Part shown: piece by piece, positions 23,401 through 34,288 of the stretch
How positions within the stretch are numbered: position 1 is the stretch's first letter
Layout: each line of letters begins with the position of its first letter
Assembly: GCF_963259705.1 (NCBI RefSeq)
Contig: NC_081841.1
Location: 91,587,063 to 91,651,062 of the forward strand
DNA: 64,000 bases
Direction of reading: 5' to 3'
From: Myotis daubentonii
Taxonomy: Eukaryota; Chordata; Mammalia; Chiroptera; Vespertilionidae
Made by a program: the position numbers and the translations under genes
Notes under the pieces: generated by a model
Databases searched by the model: none
What the model saw: only the letters and a program-made list of their open reading frames with translations
What the model was told of the DNA's origin: nothing

Positions 23401-25832
23401 AATCATTGTTTTAAAGAGATTAATTGGGCTCTGTACAGAATGGATTAGAGGAAGACAGGGTATTTTCAAAGAAACAAGTTAAAATGATCTTGTCTGGTAA
23501 AAAAAAAAAATGACAAAATGGTAAAACTTAGTTCCCAAAGGAGGCAAAATAATGACATAAGCTGGGAGGCAGAGGGGCTGAGTCAGGGTCACTGAGAATT
23601 AACTCTGCAAGGGCAGAAGGTCACAGCGGCAGAATCAGTGATTCCTTAGCTCTCCTGAGGAGGGGCCAACAGAAAACTATGTCCAGTACCACTTGCCAAT
23701 GGAGAGAATTTGTCTATATCCATTTCTGCCAAGCAGTTTGCAGATGGAAGATGGAATGGCCTGGCAAAACGAAGGACTGGTGAGAGCTATGTTTGGATGG
23801 CTATTAAGTGTGAAAATAGAAATGGATGAAAAATATTTTAAGAAAAGAGAGTTGGTGGGCCTTTCCTCACAGCGGAGACAGCAAGTGCATGTTGTCTTGC
23901 TCCAGGCCAACCTCACTAATCAAGCTACACTTTCCTGCTCAGCCTGGATGAAACTGTAGAACCCTTTTCTAATTTATCACCTGAGCCTGCACACTTGGGC
24001 TTTAAGAGTCCTCCATCCCTGAACATTTATTGTGTGCACCAAAATCTTGCTGTTCAATATATGGGACCCTATTTTTTTCAAGCAGACCATGTCCTCATTC
24101 TTGTTTTGTTTTTCCATTAAGGGTCTGGGCTCTGCTCACCGAGTTGAGGCAGACACTGTTTGTAGGCATCCTCAGGACAAAGAGACGTTGAAAGTGCTGG
24201 AAACAAGGCCAGAAGGAAAATCTAAACTCTCATCAAGAAAGGCAGTAAAAGGCTGTAATTAGAAAATGGTGCCAGGTATGAGATCTAGGAGTGAGGCCAG
24301 GTCACAAATGGAAAAGCAGGAGCTTCGGAGCCAGAGGATGGGAAGCAAGGCAGGTTGCAGAGTGCAAGTTGGGACAAGGCAAATGCTTTAAAACTAAGCT
24401 TGTGGAAACCCTTCTCGGAACCGTCAGACCTGCCTCTGTGCAGCCATTAACAGAGCCATGCATGTGATATGCATTACTGCATAAATAGAGGAAAATGGAC
24501 ATCCAAGTAATACTGTCTGATCCTATGTTGAAATGTTGCATTAAGCAAGAAATTTCTGTCGTTTCTCTTAGTCTCCTATACCAGTTTCAGACAAAAATAT
24601 TGACCTTGCAAATTTCCTTTAAATTATTGGTATCTCTTCAGATGTCATTCATATTGTATTTAAGCCAGAGTGGAAAAGGTAGCCCTCAATACACGCGCTA
24701 ACAATAAAGCAGGCCTTACAGTGGCAGGTGGAAACACGAAGGACTCCACCCAGAGATGTTTGCAGATTAGATCCCCATGAAGCCTTTGTTGCCCCCTGTT
24801 CCTGCTAAGCCTGAGGGCTCGGCCTCTTGCCGCAGCTGCCTTTGCAAAAATGAATGTCTTGCTCCTGTCAAGAAAGCAAGTGACAAGCTCAGCGGTTCTC
24901 CTTTGGTTTATTTTTCTCTGCAGCAGGGGACATGTGCCCCTGAGTAGGCATTTTTCTGTGCAATCAGTAGGGCTACCAAAGCAAAGGCAAGGAGGTAATG
25001 GTGAGTCAGGAAGGAGAAAGTGGCACCTGGGAGCAGAAGAAAATACCAAAACGCCAAGTCATGGAAACAAGGCCAGCTGGCATTCGCCCAAGTGAATGCG
25101 ACCAAGTTGACTCATGCAACCTTGGGAGCAGCTAAGGTTGTTTGCGTGCACATGATGAATCATCTAGTGTGTAAGTCAAGATACCAGCTATAATTAATCT
25201 TGTGCATGAAAACTAATTTAAATATTTTGAACATGAGCTAAGAAGACAGACCTGTAGGATCATGCAGTGCTCACTGCTGGGCAAGTGCATCGAGGACAAA
25301 CGAGGAATTTGGGGGTGACCCTGTGGCCTGCAGTTTCACTTGTGCGGTGCTCCATGTGGGGTGTGAATGCTGGCAGTATGTTGGGCTGGATGGTACTTGG
25401 CTCACCCATGCTGCCCTCAAGTCCTCATTACTTATAGGGCTAGGATGTCCTCTGGAATACAAGGACTGTACGGCGTGTTTATGGTTCCTTCCAGTTTGCA
25501 ATGGACTTTCATAATGGTTGTGGAGCTTAGCATGCTCGGATGACCTCTGCTGGTTGTTATTATTCAAATTGTTAGTGGACATTTGTTGGGTTTTGGCAGG
25601 ACAACATCTATTCCATATTCCCTTAACAATAGCACCTGCTTCCTTTTAAGATTCATTTCTCCCCATGGGAGACAGCTTGGTAAGACTATAACCAAGGTGC
25701 CCTGCTCTCCCTCAGCTAAGGAGCAGGCACATGACCCATGGCATTCATGGGCTCATTCTTCACATTTTCAATCTTGACCATAATAACAAACAGATTGAAA
25801 AAGAGTAAACCCATTTCATCCAGCAGTAGCTC
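23401..25832. other. Unassigned non-coding sequence
   Basis: No gene or repeat family is recognised across 2.4 kb. Frames up to 129 codons (24660-25049, minus) overlap others on the opposite strand and show no domain. This is one of the longest repeat-poor stretches in the window. Confidence 0.4.
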
Positions 25833-26280
25833 TGTGCCGGACCAGCACAGCCAAGGGTTTGGTGAGCCTGGGCGTCAGGGAGGGCGGGGGGGGGGGGGGG
25901 GGCAGCGAAGGATTAAAGAAAAGACAAAGAGAATAAGCTGGGTCTAGGTGGATCTCCTGTGCCTGGCTGAGGCCACAGAGAGACCCAGACAGCAAGATGA
26001 GCCTTTATTTTACAGCCAGAGGTAAACAAGGTAGTGGTCACCATAGTTACAATGTTCTTGTGAGTTTCACTTGTTTTGGCAGCACTTGCTGCACCTCCTG
26101 AAGCCCATTAGCTACCCAGATAGGATCTAGGGGGCATCATAAGGTCAAGCCTAATTATGCTAAGAGGGCTGTGCCCTCTAAGCTGGGACTTGTTTGTGGC
26201 TTTGCCAACAGGTCAGTCCGAGGCTTAACCCTATAGCTGCTCCCTACAAGCTGCAGGAAAGAAAGCCAGAGGTTCCTGAC
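25833..26280 (-). mobile_element. Possible solo LTR of an endogenous retrovirus
   Basis: Read on the minus strand, the block starts near TGTCAGGAACC and ends GGTCCGGCACA. It carries 'taaaataaagg' at about 26003-26013, which could serve as both TATA-like and poly-A signal, as in some betaretrovirus-type LTRs. The following 170 bp would be U5. A G run of about 18 at 25885-25902 lies inside. I found no matching target duplication, so the 5' limit is uncertain and it may extend further right. Confidence 0.4.
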
Positions 26281-26971
26281 AACATAAAGACCCATCGGTT
26301 GCTCTGGTGCCAAGCTTGGTTCTCCAGCCACTTCTGAGTTTGGTTACCTGAATATCCCTTGTTGCTTAAGTTGGCAAGAGTTGGTTCCCGCTGCTTGTCA
26401 CCAACCTTTATCGATACAGATTCATTGTTGCAAAGTTTTTACTACAGGTGTTCAGGGAAAGAAGATTATTAGTAAATGGTTATATGATTACATGGGTTTT
26501 TGGTTGAGGAAACATCTTTGTAATTTACAAGGCTCAGTATTAACATCAAGTCTTCTCTTCCTTATTGTCCCTGCCTTGATGTCTTTCTTCTGATTAACTT
26601 GTTGTTGTTGTTTTTTCAATCCTTTATCAAGATATAATAAATGGGTGATATATCACCTGAAATCTTGCTTATCCACACATATTTTTTACCCTGACAGGTC
26701 TCATAGGGGTAGGGTTAGGAATGTAGGTGTATTTTGTTTTCTTCTAATATATGAGGTATGTATTTGACTATCAGTGTGTAAAAAGAAAGGTAATCACTTG
26801 TGAAGTAGAAAAATAGAGTACAAAATCTAAAAATGGAGAAAAAGAAGCAAATAATAAAATTCTATTGAATCAAAAACACTCTTACTATATTTACGACTAA
26901 GAATGAAAAAAATCCTACCAAAAAATTTATGCCACACCATCCCAACTTCAGAGATGTTGCAAAAAATGCAG
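26281..26971. other. Unassigned, AT-rich in the second half
   Basis: The first part could still belong to the possible LTR on its left. From about 26600 the sequence is AT-rich and unremarkable. Confidence 0.35.
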
Positions 26972-27744
26972 GAAAGTATGTTTTATTTTATTATTTTTTT
27001 AAATTTATATTTCCTGTTGAGAGTCTCCCATTCCCCCCCACCCCTTACCCTCTTGCATCTGGCTCCTGCCCCACCCCAGGTCTTCTCCGCACTATTGTCT
27101 ATGTCCATGGATTATGCATATATGCATATAAGTCCTTTGGTTGATCTCTTCCCTCCCCACCTTTCCCCTTCCCTTTGAGATATGTCAGTCTGTTCCAGGC
27201 TTCCATGTCTCTGGACCTATTTTGTTCACCAATTTATTTTGCTCAATGGATTCCACATATAAGTGAGATCGTGTGATACTTGTTTTTCTCTGACTGGCTT
27301 GTTTTGTTTAGCATAATAATCTCCAGGTCCTTCCATGCTGTTCCAACGGGTAAGAGATTCTTCTTTTTTTACTGCAGCATGGTATTCCATGGTGTAGATG
27401 TACCACAGCTCTTTTATCCACTCATCTACTGATGGCATTTAGTATGTTTAAAGATCTTAGCTATTGTAAATAACACTTCTATGAACATAGGGGTTTATAT
27501 ATTCTTTCTGATTGATGTTTTGGGATTCTTAAAGATATAGTCCTAGCAGTGGCATTGCTGGGCCAAATGGCATTTCCATTTTTAATTTTTTTGAGAAAAC
27601 TCATACTGTTTCCACAGTGGCTGCACTAGTCTGCATTCCCACCAGCAATGTGGGAATAGGGTTCCCCTTTCCCAACATCCTCACCAGCATTTGTTGTTTG
27701 TTGATTTATTGATGGTACCCATTCTGGCAGGTGTGAGGTGATAC

Positions 27745-28125
27745 TGTTACAGAAAAACCGGACCAGAACCAAACAGCGCTCTGAGAGTTTGGAGTTACAC
27801 TTTATTCACCGCGGCGGGCTCAGGGAAATGGATCCAAATCTAAGCACAGCTACAAGCAGAACTTCCCTTTTTATAGAAGAGCCAGCCCTTTGTGTGCTTG
27901 CTGGCGGCGGCCTTGAAAACTATACAGTTCTATCCAATTAAAAAATGCACCTGGCATGGCATTGGGTGTATCTAGTCTCTGGCCTACAAGGTCAGATAGC
28001 TAAGTTTATCTCCCCCACTATTCAAGCAGGCTAGAAAGCAGTTACTTTTTCAGAATAAGAGGCCGTCCAAAGAATACCAGAGAATTCCAAACAGTATTTT
28101 TACAGAATAGGGGTTTTCCTTCACA
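27745..28125 (-). mobile_element. Solo LTR of an endogenous retrovirus
   Basis: A 381-bp block begins TG and ends CA and is flanked by the 4-bp duplication atac at 27741-27744 and 28126-28129. Removing it restores a continuous L1. On the minus strand it has a TATA box (CTATAAAAAG, 27867-27876) and an AATAAA signal (27801-27806), so U3, R and a short U5 can be placed. No internal retroviral genes are present, so it is a recombined remnant. A 4-bp duplication suits a gammaretrovirus-like (class I) element. Confidence 0.88.
27867..27876 (-). promoter_or_regulatory. TATA box of the solo LTR
   Basis: CTATAAAAAG on the minus strand lies 61 bp upstream of the AATAAA signal at 27801-27806. This is the usual arrangement of a retroviral promoter and poly-A signal. 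Activity is not shown. Confidence 0.7.
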
Positions 28126-28360
28126 ATACCGCAATGTAGTTTTAATTTGCTTCTCTCTAATACTAGTGATGTTAAACATTTTTTCATATGTCTCTTAGCC
28201 ATCTTTATGTCCTCCATTTTTTAAAATTGGATTGTTTGTCTTCCTTTTGTTGAGTTGCATATGTTCTTTATATATTTTGGAAATTAATCCCTTATCAGAT
28301 GTATCATCGGCAAATATGTTCTCCCATACAGTGGGCTCCCTTTTCATTTGTTAATGGTCT

Positions 28361-28379
28361 TTTTTTTTTTTTTTTTTTT
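28361..28379. repeat. Poly-T tract inside the L1
   Basis: A run of about 19 T expands a shorter T-run of the L1 sequence. Confidence 0.85.
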
Positions 28380-29174
28380 GCTATGCAGAAGCTTTTTAGT
28401 TTGATGTAGTCCCATTTGCTTATTTTTCCTTTGTTCCTCTTGCCCTAAGAGATGCATCATGAAAATTCTGACATGTGAGATATCTGAGATTTTAATGCTT
28501 ATGCTTTCTTTAAGATTTTTATGGCTTTGCTACTTAAAAATTTTAAGTCTTTTATCCTTTTTGAGTTTATTCCTATATATGGTGTAAGTTGATATTCCAG
28601 TTTCATATTTTTGCATGTACCTGTCCAATTTTCCCAGCAACATTTATTGAAGATTATCTTTATTCCATTTTATGTTCTTGCCTCCTTTATCAAATATTAA
28701 TTGACCATAATGGCATGGGTTGGTGTTTGGGGGTCTCTGTTCTGTTCCATTGATCTATATGTCTGTTCTTGTGCCAGTGCCAGGCTGTTTTGATTACAAT
28801 GGCTTTGTAGTATAGTTTGATATCTGGTATTGGGATCCCTCAATCTTTGTTCTTCTTCAAGATTGTTGTAGCTATTCAGGGTCTTTTATGGTTCTATATA
28901 AATTTTTGGAATATTTGTTTTAGATCTATGAAATATGCCAATGGTATTTTAATAGGAATTGTATAATCTATGGATTTCTTTGTGTAGTATGGACATTTTA
29001 ATGATGTTAAATTTTCCAATCCATGAACATGGTATATGCTTCCACTTGTTTGTATCTTCCTCTATTACTTTTTCAGTGTCCTATAATTTTCCAAGTACAG
29101 ATCTTTTACCTCCTTGACTAAGTTTATTGCTAGGTATCTTATTATTTTTTGTTGCAGTGGTAAATGGGATTTTT

Positions 29175-29413
29175 TTTAATTTTTATTTATTTATTTATTT
29201 TAAATATATTTTATTGATTTTTTACAGAGAGGAAGGGAGAGGGATAGAGAGTTAGAAACATCGATGAGAGAGAAACAACTATCAGCTGCCTCCAGCACAC
29301 CCCCACTGGGGATGTGCCCGCAACCAAGGTACATGCCCCTGACCAGAATCGAACCTGGGACCCTTCAGTCCACAGGCCGACGCTCTATCCACTGAGCCAA
29401 ACCGGTTAGGGCA
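29175..29413 (-). mobile_element. Ves SINE inserted in the L1
   Basis: A full-length Ves SINE on the minus strand ends with 'gagccaaaccggttagggc'. The duplication gggattttt at 29166-29174 and 29414-29422 marks the insertion. Its sequence is close to the usual Ves pattern, which suggests that it is fairly young. Confidence 0.94.
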
Positions 29414-29540
29414 GGGATTTTTGTTTTTTAGTTTCTCTTTCTGAGAGTTTATTATTGGTGTATAAAAATGCCATTAATTTTCTGATATTAAATTTGTATC
29501 CTGCTATTTTGCCAATTTATTTATTAAGTCCAGTAGTTTT

Positions 29541-29658
29541 TGGGGGGGAGAGAGCGAGAGAGAGAGAGAAACATTGACCAGTTGCCTCCCGTATGAGCCC
29601 TGATCAGATGATATATGGGACAATGCTCTCCAACCAACTGAGCCACTTGGCCAGGGCA
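29541..29658 (-). mobile_element. Partial Ves-type SINE fused to the L1 5' edge
   Basis: The segment has 'gagagagagagaaacattga' and ends 'gagccacttggccagggca', a shortened Ves-type SINE in the same orientation as the L1. Together with the L1 it lies between two copies of a 14-bp duplication. Confidence 0.85.
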
Positions 29659-29699
29659 GAAAGTATGTTTTAAGGTGATGAAGTTTGGTTATAAAAATG

Positions 29700-29870
29700 A
29701 TAACTAAATGTATGGAGCTCTAACTACACAATAGTTCCTGTTCTAAGTTTTTCACATATATTATAGTTCATTTAGTCCTAACAATCTGATGAAATAGTAT
29801 GATCTGTTAACATAACTAATATATATAAATACAAAGTGGAGTTAACGGTTCTATCTGAACTGAAAAATCT
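29700..29870 (-). repeat. MIR SINE fragment
   Basis: A minus-strand MIR pattern is visible, including 'tgttctaagtttttcacat' and 'atttagtcctaacaatctg'. Confidence 0.6.
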
Positions 29871-29931
29871 TTGTTTCAATCAAAGCAACACAATTGTGAA
29901 AATATTTGCTCTAATGTTTTATGATTTAAAC

Positions 29932-29960
29932 TAGATGCCTGTTGCATGAAAATCTTTGGA
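29932..29960 (-). mobile_element. Helitron 3'-end fragment (weak)
   Basis: The string 'actagatgcctgttgcatga' resembles the reversed HeliBat 3' end (CTAG plus hairpin). No 5' end was found, so this is only a possible remnant. Confidence 0.35.
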
Positions 29961-30074
29961 AATCCTTGAACGTCTTAAAGAAATATGCATCCAAAAGGTT
30001 ATTCAACATATGCAAAATTTGGAAAAGAACATATATCTAAAAATAGGGTATTGGTTTATTACATTATATCCATA

Positions 30075-30650
30075 TATGGTAGTCATTAGTACTACCCACT
30101 AAATGTTTCCAGATCTCCTTCTGGACACATGGTACGATTACATTTCTTTGCCCGCTTTATGCTGAGGCCATGTGACTGGCTTTAGCCAAGGAAATGTAAA
30201 AGCAAAACATGTCACTTCCAGGCAGAAACTTTAAGGATCAGTGTGTCATTTTCTTTTCTTTAAAAAAATAATTTATTTTAATATGATGTTTTTTAAAATT
30301 GATTTTTAGAGAGAGAGGAAAGGAGAGGGAAAAAGAAACATAGATGGGTTGGCTCCTGCCCACCCCCTACCAGGTATCGAGCCCACAACCTGGGCATGTG
30401 CCCTGACTAGGAATCACATTGGGCAGTGTGTCATTTACTATGGTTACTTTTCCTTCTGCCTGAGTCCTAGAGTGAGAATAATATGAAAAAGAGCCCTACT
30501 GGAGCCCTAGCTGACCCACAATAGACACATAGAGTGAGAAAGAAATAAAAAATTGTTGTGTAAAGTCACTGAGGTTTTGGGAGTGTTTGCTACTGCAGCT
30601 TAACCCAGCTAATTCTGGCTGTTATAACATGCAATGGAACATTAAATAGT
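30075..30650 (+). repeat. Ancient ERVL/MaLR-type LTR split by a SINE
   Basis: The parts 'gaggccatgtgactggctt' and 'gtaaagtcactgaggtttt' match a common old mammalian LTR pattern whose 3' part ends near 'cagcttaacccagctaat'. A Ves SINE interrupts it at 30252-30424. Confidence 0.6.
30252..30424 (-). mobile_element. Ves-type SINE, truncated head
   Basis: The minus strand carries the Ves body and A-rich 3' end, but the tRNA-like head is missing. The duplication agtgtgtcattt at 30240-30251 and 30425-30436 shows that the copy inserted already 5'-truncated. Confidence 0.9.
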
Positions 30651-31121
30651 CCACGAAAATCACAGAGTAGAAAAATTTTAGATAATGACAAATATATAAA
30701 TAATATATTAGGTAAAAATATGTTTTAACAAACTTTTATTCAGTCATTGCAAAATATACATGAAATGGGGTTTCCTGGGGTAGACTGGATCTTTGGAATT
30801 TTGAAGTTGGAAAATATTCCATTAAAATAGTAACTGTGGGTTGAGACTAAAAGTTGGCCTTTGGGTCTAACTGCCTTTTGGGGGGGACACTTCTGAATTT
30901 GGATTTATAAAACAGCTGCATATTCCTTTTCCTTGAAAAGAAAATGACGCCCTCTTTCTGGACTTGGGAGAGGACATAGGACCTCTCCTTCAAGAGATGG
31001 CCAAGCTGAGTGATCCCTGGTGTTGGGGAGCAAGCTTGCCCTGGCCGCAGAGAAGTCAGTCGGTGGCCGGGCAGGAACCAGCACGGGCGAACCTAGGCCT
31101 TCAGATGCAACTCCAAGAAGA
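30651..31121. other. Unassigned non-coding sequence
   Basis: No gene or repeat family is recognisable. The left part is AT-rich, while the right part approaching the MITE is GC-richer. Confidence 0.4.
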
Positions 31122-31129
31122 GTCTAGAC

Positions 31130-31364
31130 CAGTGATGGCGAAGCTTCTGAGCTCGGCGTGTCAGCATTTTGAAAAACCCTAACTTAACTCTGGTGCCGTG
31201 TCACATATAGAAATTTTTTGATATTTGCAACCATAGTAAAACAAAGACTTATATTTTTGATATTTATTTTATATATTTAAATGCCATTTAACAAAGAAAA
31301 ATCAACCAAAAAAATGAGCTCGCGTGTCGCCTCTGACACGCGTGTCATAGGTTCGCTATCACTG
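31130..31364 (-). mobile_element. hAT MITE, family A (copy 2 of 3)
   Basis: Same 235-bp element as at 7540-7774, in the opposite orientation. It is flanked by a perfect 8-bp duplication, gtctagac, at 31122-31129 and 31365-31372. Perfect duplications and high similarity to the other copies indicate recent activity. There is no coding capacity. Confidence 0.97.
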
Positions 31365-31586
31365 GTCTAGACCTAAGGGATGGAGGGCCTGTCTTGTGGT
31401 TTGAAGGAGAGACTGTGCCCTTCCTTGGCTCCCTGTGGACGTATGAGCATCTGTCAACAAAGGGTAGCTGACAACAGCGGGGCCAGCGAGGGAGGGGTCA
31501 GCCTGAGAGAGAAAGAAGGGAGGGTGCTCAGCAAGGGTCATGGTTTAAGCACTACAGTTCAGAACTCCCAAGGAGACTCCCAACAG

Positions 31587-31639
<53 letters not shown>

Positions 31640-32260
31640 ACCCCTCCCCCTCTGAACGGCTGTTCTCAGCTCTCAAGGTGCCCCTAGATGTGCTGTCATG
31701 ATGATGAGGCAGGAGAACGCTGATGTGTGGCAGGCTCACCCTGGCTCACTTTGGTGCGCTCACTGAGGACAAAAGAGGACGACTGGGGGGAAAGCTCGCC
31801 ACAGGAAGCTTTTCTCGGAGCACATAATCGCTCCCAACAGGTAAAAGAGAAAACCATGGTCTAGAAAAGCTGCAATTAAAGGTGCCAGGTTTAACCTTTG
31901 TTCACTGTCAGAATATCTGCCTTGAGCCTGGGCACCAAGCCCCGGCGCTCTGGCGACAGGCAGCTTTGTCAGCCGTGAGGGTGTGTGCTAACCACACCCA
32001 GCGCCCACTTCTCAGAGGGCCGCGCTCCTCTGAGGCAGCTTGTCAAGGACCCGGAATTAAGCAGGAGGCGGTGCCTCTGTCTCCTAACTACCTGTTACCT
32101 AATTAGCCCTTTCTGTACTGCCTGCCGAAGAACCTATTTCAGGAGTGGCATAAATGCCATTTCTGGTGTATGTTTAAAACTGTGGCTATGGAGCAAAAAT
32201 AATTGAAATACAAATTGGAGAAACTGTGTGAATAAAATAATTATGTGAGTGGTGAAAATG
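31365..32260. other. Unassigned, with a (GA)n microsatellite
   Basis: Apart from the dinucleotide run at 31587-31636 I see no repeat family or gene. Confidence 0.4.
31587..31636. repeat. (AG)n microsatellite
   Basis: About 24 AG units without interruption. The Arg-Glu run in a frame here is only the repeat translated. Confidence 0.98.
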
Positions 32261-32303
32261 GAGAGAGAGAGTGTGTGTGTGTGTGCGTGTGTGTGTGTGT
32301 GTG
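32261..32303. repeat. (GA)n(GT)n microsatellite
   Basis: Five GA units are followed by about 16 GT units with one GC interruption. Confidence 0.95.
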
Positions 32304-32919
32304 ATAGAGAAATGTCCATTTGAAAGAGCATTAACAGCAGCTCTATATGGGGCTGGGAGTGGAAATCCACATTTTAGTGCTTCTTTTTCCTTCTTCACAG
32401 TCAAATGACATTTTTTTTTCAAACATCTATTCTGTGAGCAATAGGGGAGGGACATACTTCACTGCTAAGTGCTCAAATGAGGAATTATGGAGAAGCACTA
32501 CCCGCTTAACTCACCTCAGCTCTGTGAGAGACTGTAGGGTTTGGACACTGTCTGACCACATCCAAGTGTCTGTGAAAGTGGAAGTAAAGCCATTAAGTAG
32601 AATGGGCACTTATGCATTGGTCATTGTGTTGAGTCAGAAAGTCTAGACACCCCAACCCCCAAAAAGGTGAGGGACGTGGTACATTGGTAAGACCCTCAGG
32701 ACTCTTGAAACAGGAAAGGCAAACACGCTGGGAGACCCTGGAGCAGATGGGCCCTAGCTAATCCGCAGTTCTCCATGAAAGCACCTGAAGCAAAGTGGAA
32801 GTGCAATGATCTGTCTTTCCCACAGATGCCAGGCCTCACCCAGCCCAGGGAGAGGCAGCCTGAGCCAGCAGAAGAGTTCAAGACCTCAGCTAGACCTGGG
32901 TGCCACCAAACCCTACCTG
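32304..32919. other. Unassigned non-coding sequence
   Basis: No recognisable gene or repeat. A 99-codon frame at 32347-32646 has no domain that I know. Confidence 0.4.
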
Positions 32920-33000
32920 GCAACCTGAGGACAGTAATTTAATCTCTCTGCATCTCAGTTCCTTCATCCAGTGAGCAGGCGCAATCACTTGAGCAGCTGG
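32920..33000 (+). repeat. MIR SINE fragment
   Basis: The core 'taatttaatctctctgcatc' with 'tcagttccttcatcc' is typical of MIR. Confidence 0.65.
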
Positions 33001-33009
33001 AATCGCTAA

Positions 33010-33360
33010 CATTGATTCAGGACTGCCTGTGGGCCAGGCACCAGAAGAAACACTTGATCTGTTTACTCTTCTTGGCCACCCTACAAGGCAGGAAGTGCTA
33101 GTTTATTTCAGTGATTCTAAGATGTTCATTTTTTCTTTTATATTTTAACCTTCTCTGTTATCAGGATGCTTTATCTATTAATAGGGAAGCATATAAGTAA
33201 TGGCTCAATTTCAACTTTCGATGCTTTCTTAGTAAATTGGTGATGTGTTAGATTCAATGAGGAAACCGAGGCCCTGCTAGGTTAAATAGCTCGCCTACGA
33301 CCACACAGCTAGAACGTGTTAGAATTAGGATTTGAATTCAGGCTGTTTCCAGAGTTGACT
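33010..33360 (-). repeat. MIR SINE split by an insert
   Basis: Minus-strand MIR blocks occur at about 33010-33108 ('gcctgtgggccaggcacca') and at 33262-33350 ('gaccacacagctagaacgtg'). About 150 bp between them is not MIR and looks like an unidentified insertion. Confidence 0.7.
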
Positions 33361-33379
33361 TTTTTTTACAGGAGCGAGA

Positions 33380-33595
33380 TCTCCTGGTCCTCCACTAACT
33401 AGCTGTGTGCCCTTGCACAAGTTCTTAATCTCTCAGTATGTCCATTTGTTCATCTGTCAAATGGTGATAATAATAGTAGTAACTGCTTCATAGGATTGTA
33501 ATGGGGACTTACATACATGTAAATCTCTTAAAATAGAACCTGATATATATGTGGTTAGTGTTCAATAAAATTTAACTATTATTAGCTTTAACTAT
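33380..33595 (+). repeat. MIR SINE
   Basis: The blocks 'actagctgtgtgcccttgca', 'gtcaaatggtgataataata' and 'gtgttcaataaa' follow the MIR order. Confidence 0.85.
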
Positions 33596-33678
33596 TATAA
33601 GAAAAAACCAACATCACTTGTAAGAAAAAAGGATATAATTAGTAAAAGAAGACTATGTTCATCAGCATGTCCCTACAC

Positions 33679-33987
33679 CAGCGGTTCTCAACCTGTGGGT
33701 CGCGACCCCTTTGGGGGTCGAATGACCCTTTCACAGGGGTCGCCTAAGACCATCAGAAAACACATATATAATTACATATTGTTTTTGTGATTAATCACTA
33801 TGCTTTAATTATGCTCAATTTGTAACAATGAAAATACATCCTGCATATCAGATATTTAATTACGATTCATAACAGTAGCAAAATTACAGTTATGAAGTAG
33901 CAACGAAAATAATTTTATGGTTGGGGGTCACCACGACATGAGGAACTGTATTAAAGTGTCGCGGCACTGGAAGGTTGAGAACCACTG
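33679..33987 (+). mobile_element. hAT-Charlie MITE, URR1/OC1-like
   Basis: A 309-bp non-coding transposon has ends CAGCGGTTCTCAACCT and AGGTTGAGAACCACTG. The inner segments 'gggtcgcgacccctttggg' and 'gaagtagcaacgaaaataat' match a hAT family that I also know from rodents (URR1) and opossum (OposCharlie). Flanks ccctacac and ccctaaaa agree at six of eight positions. A relationship through horizontal transfer has been described for hAT families of this group, but the exact family here is not settled. Confidence 0.88.
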
Positions 33988-34075
33988 CCCTAAAATCATC
34001 GTGGCCCAGGGTAGATGTGTATACCATATTTGGGAAATACCTTTTTGTTCTGTCTCTCTAAAACTGAGAGATCAG

Positions 34076-34274
34076 CCCAGCTGGTGTGGCTCAGTGGTTG
34101 AGCATTGACCTATGAACCAGACATGGTTTGATTCCTGGTCAGGGCACATGCCTAGGCTGCCAGCTCGATTTCCAGTAAGAGGCGTGCACGAGGCAGCCAA
34201 TCAATGATTCTGTCTCATCATCTATCTCTCTCTTCTTCTCCTTTCCTCTCTGAAATCAATAAAAATATATTTAC
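34076..34274 (+). mobile_element. Ves-type SINE
   Basis: Head 'cccagctggtgtggctcagt', body and 3' end 'gaaatcaataaaaatatatt' are present on the plus strand. The perfect 14-bp duplication aactgagagatcag sits at 34062-34075 and 34275-34288. Confidence 0.95.
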
Positions 34275-34288
34275 AACTGAGAGATCAG

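Larger units (their letters stand above)
26986..29540 (-). mobile_element. L1, minus strand, with nested insertions
   Basis: On the plus strand this reads as a reversed bat L1. The 3' UTR is at 26986-27230, with the 'atgcatatatgcatataag' palindrome-like block. ORF2-derived blocks follow, such as 'ttgatctatatgtctgttc' at about 28750. It is 5'-truncated at about 29540. A solo LTR interrupts it at 27745-28125 and a Ves SINE at 29175-29413. ORF2 frames are broken. A 14-bp duplication, gaaagtatgtttta, lies at 26972-26985 and 29659-29672, beyond a partial SINE. Confidence 0.92.

Noticed and set aside
31380..31655. 91-codon frame with an Arg-Glu run
   Set aside because: The run is the (AG)n microsatellite; the upstream part has no recognisable domain.
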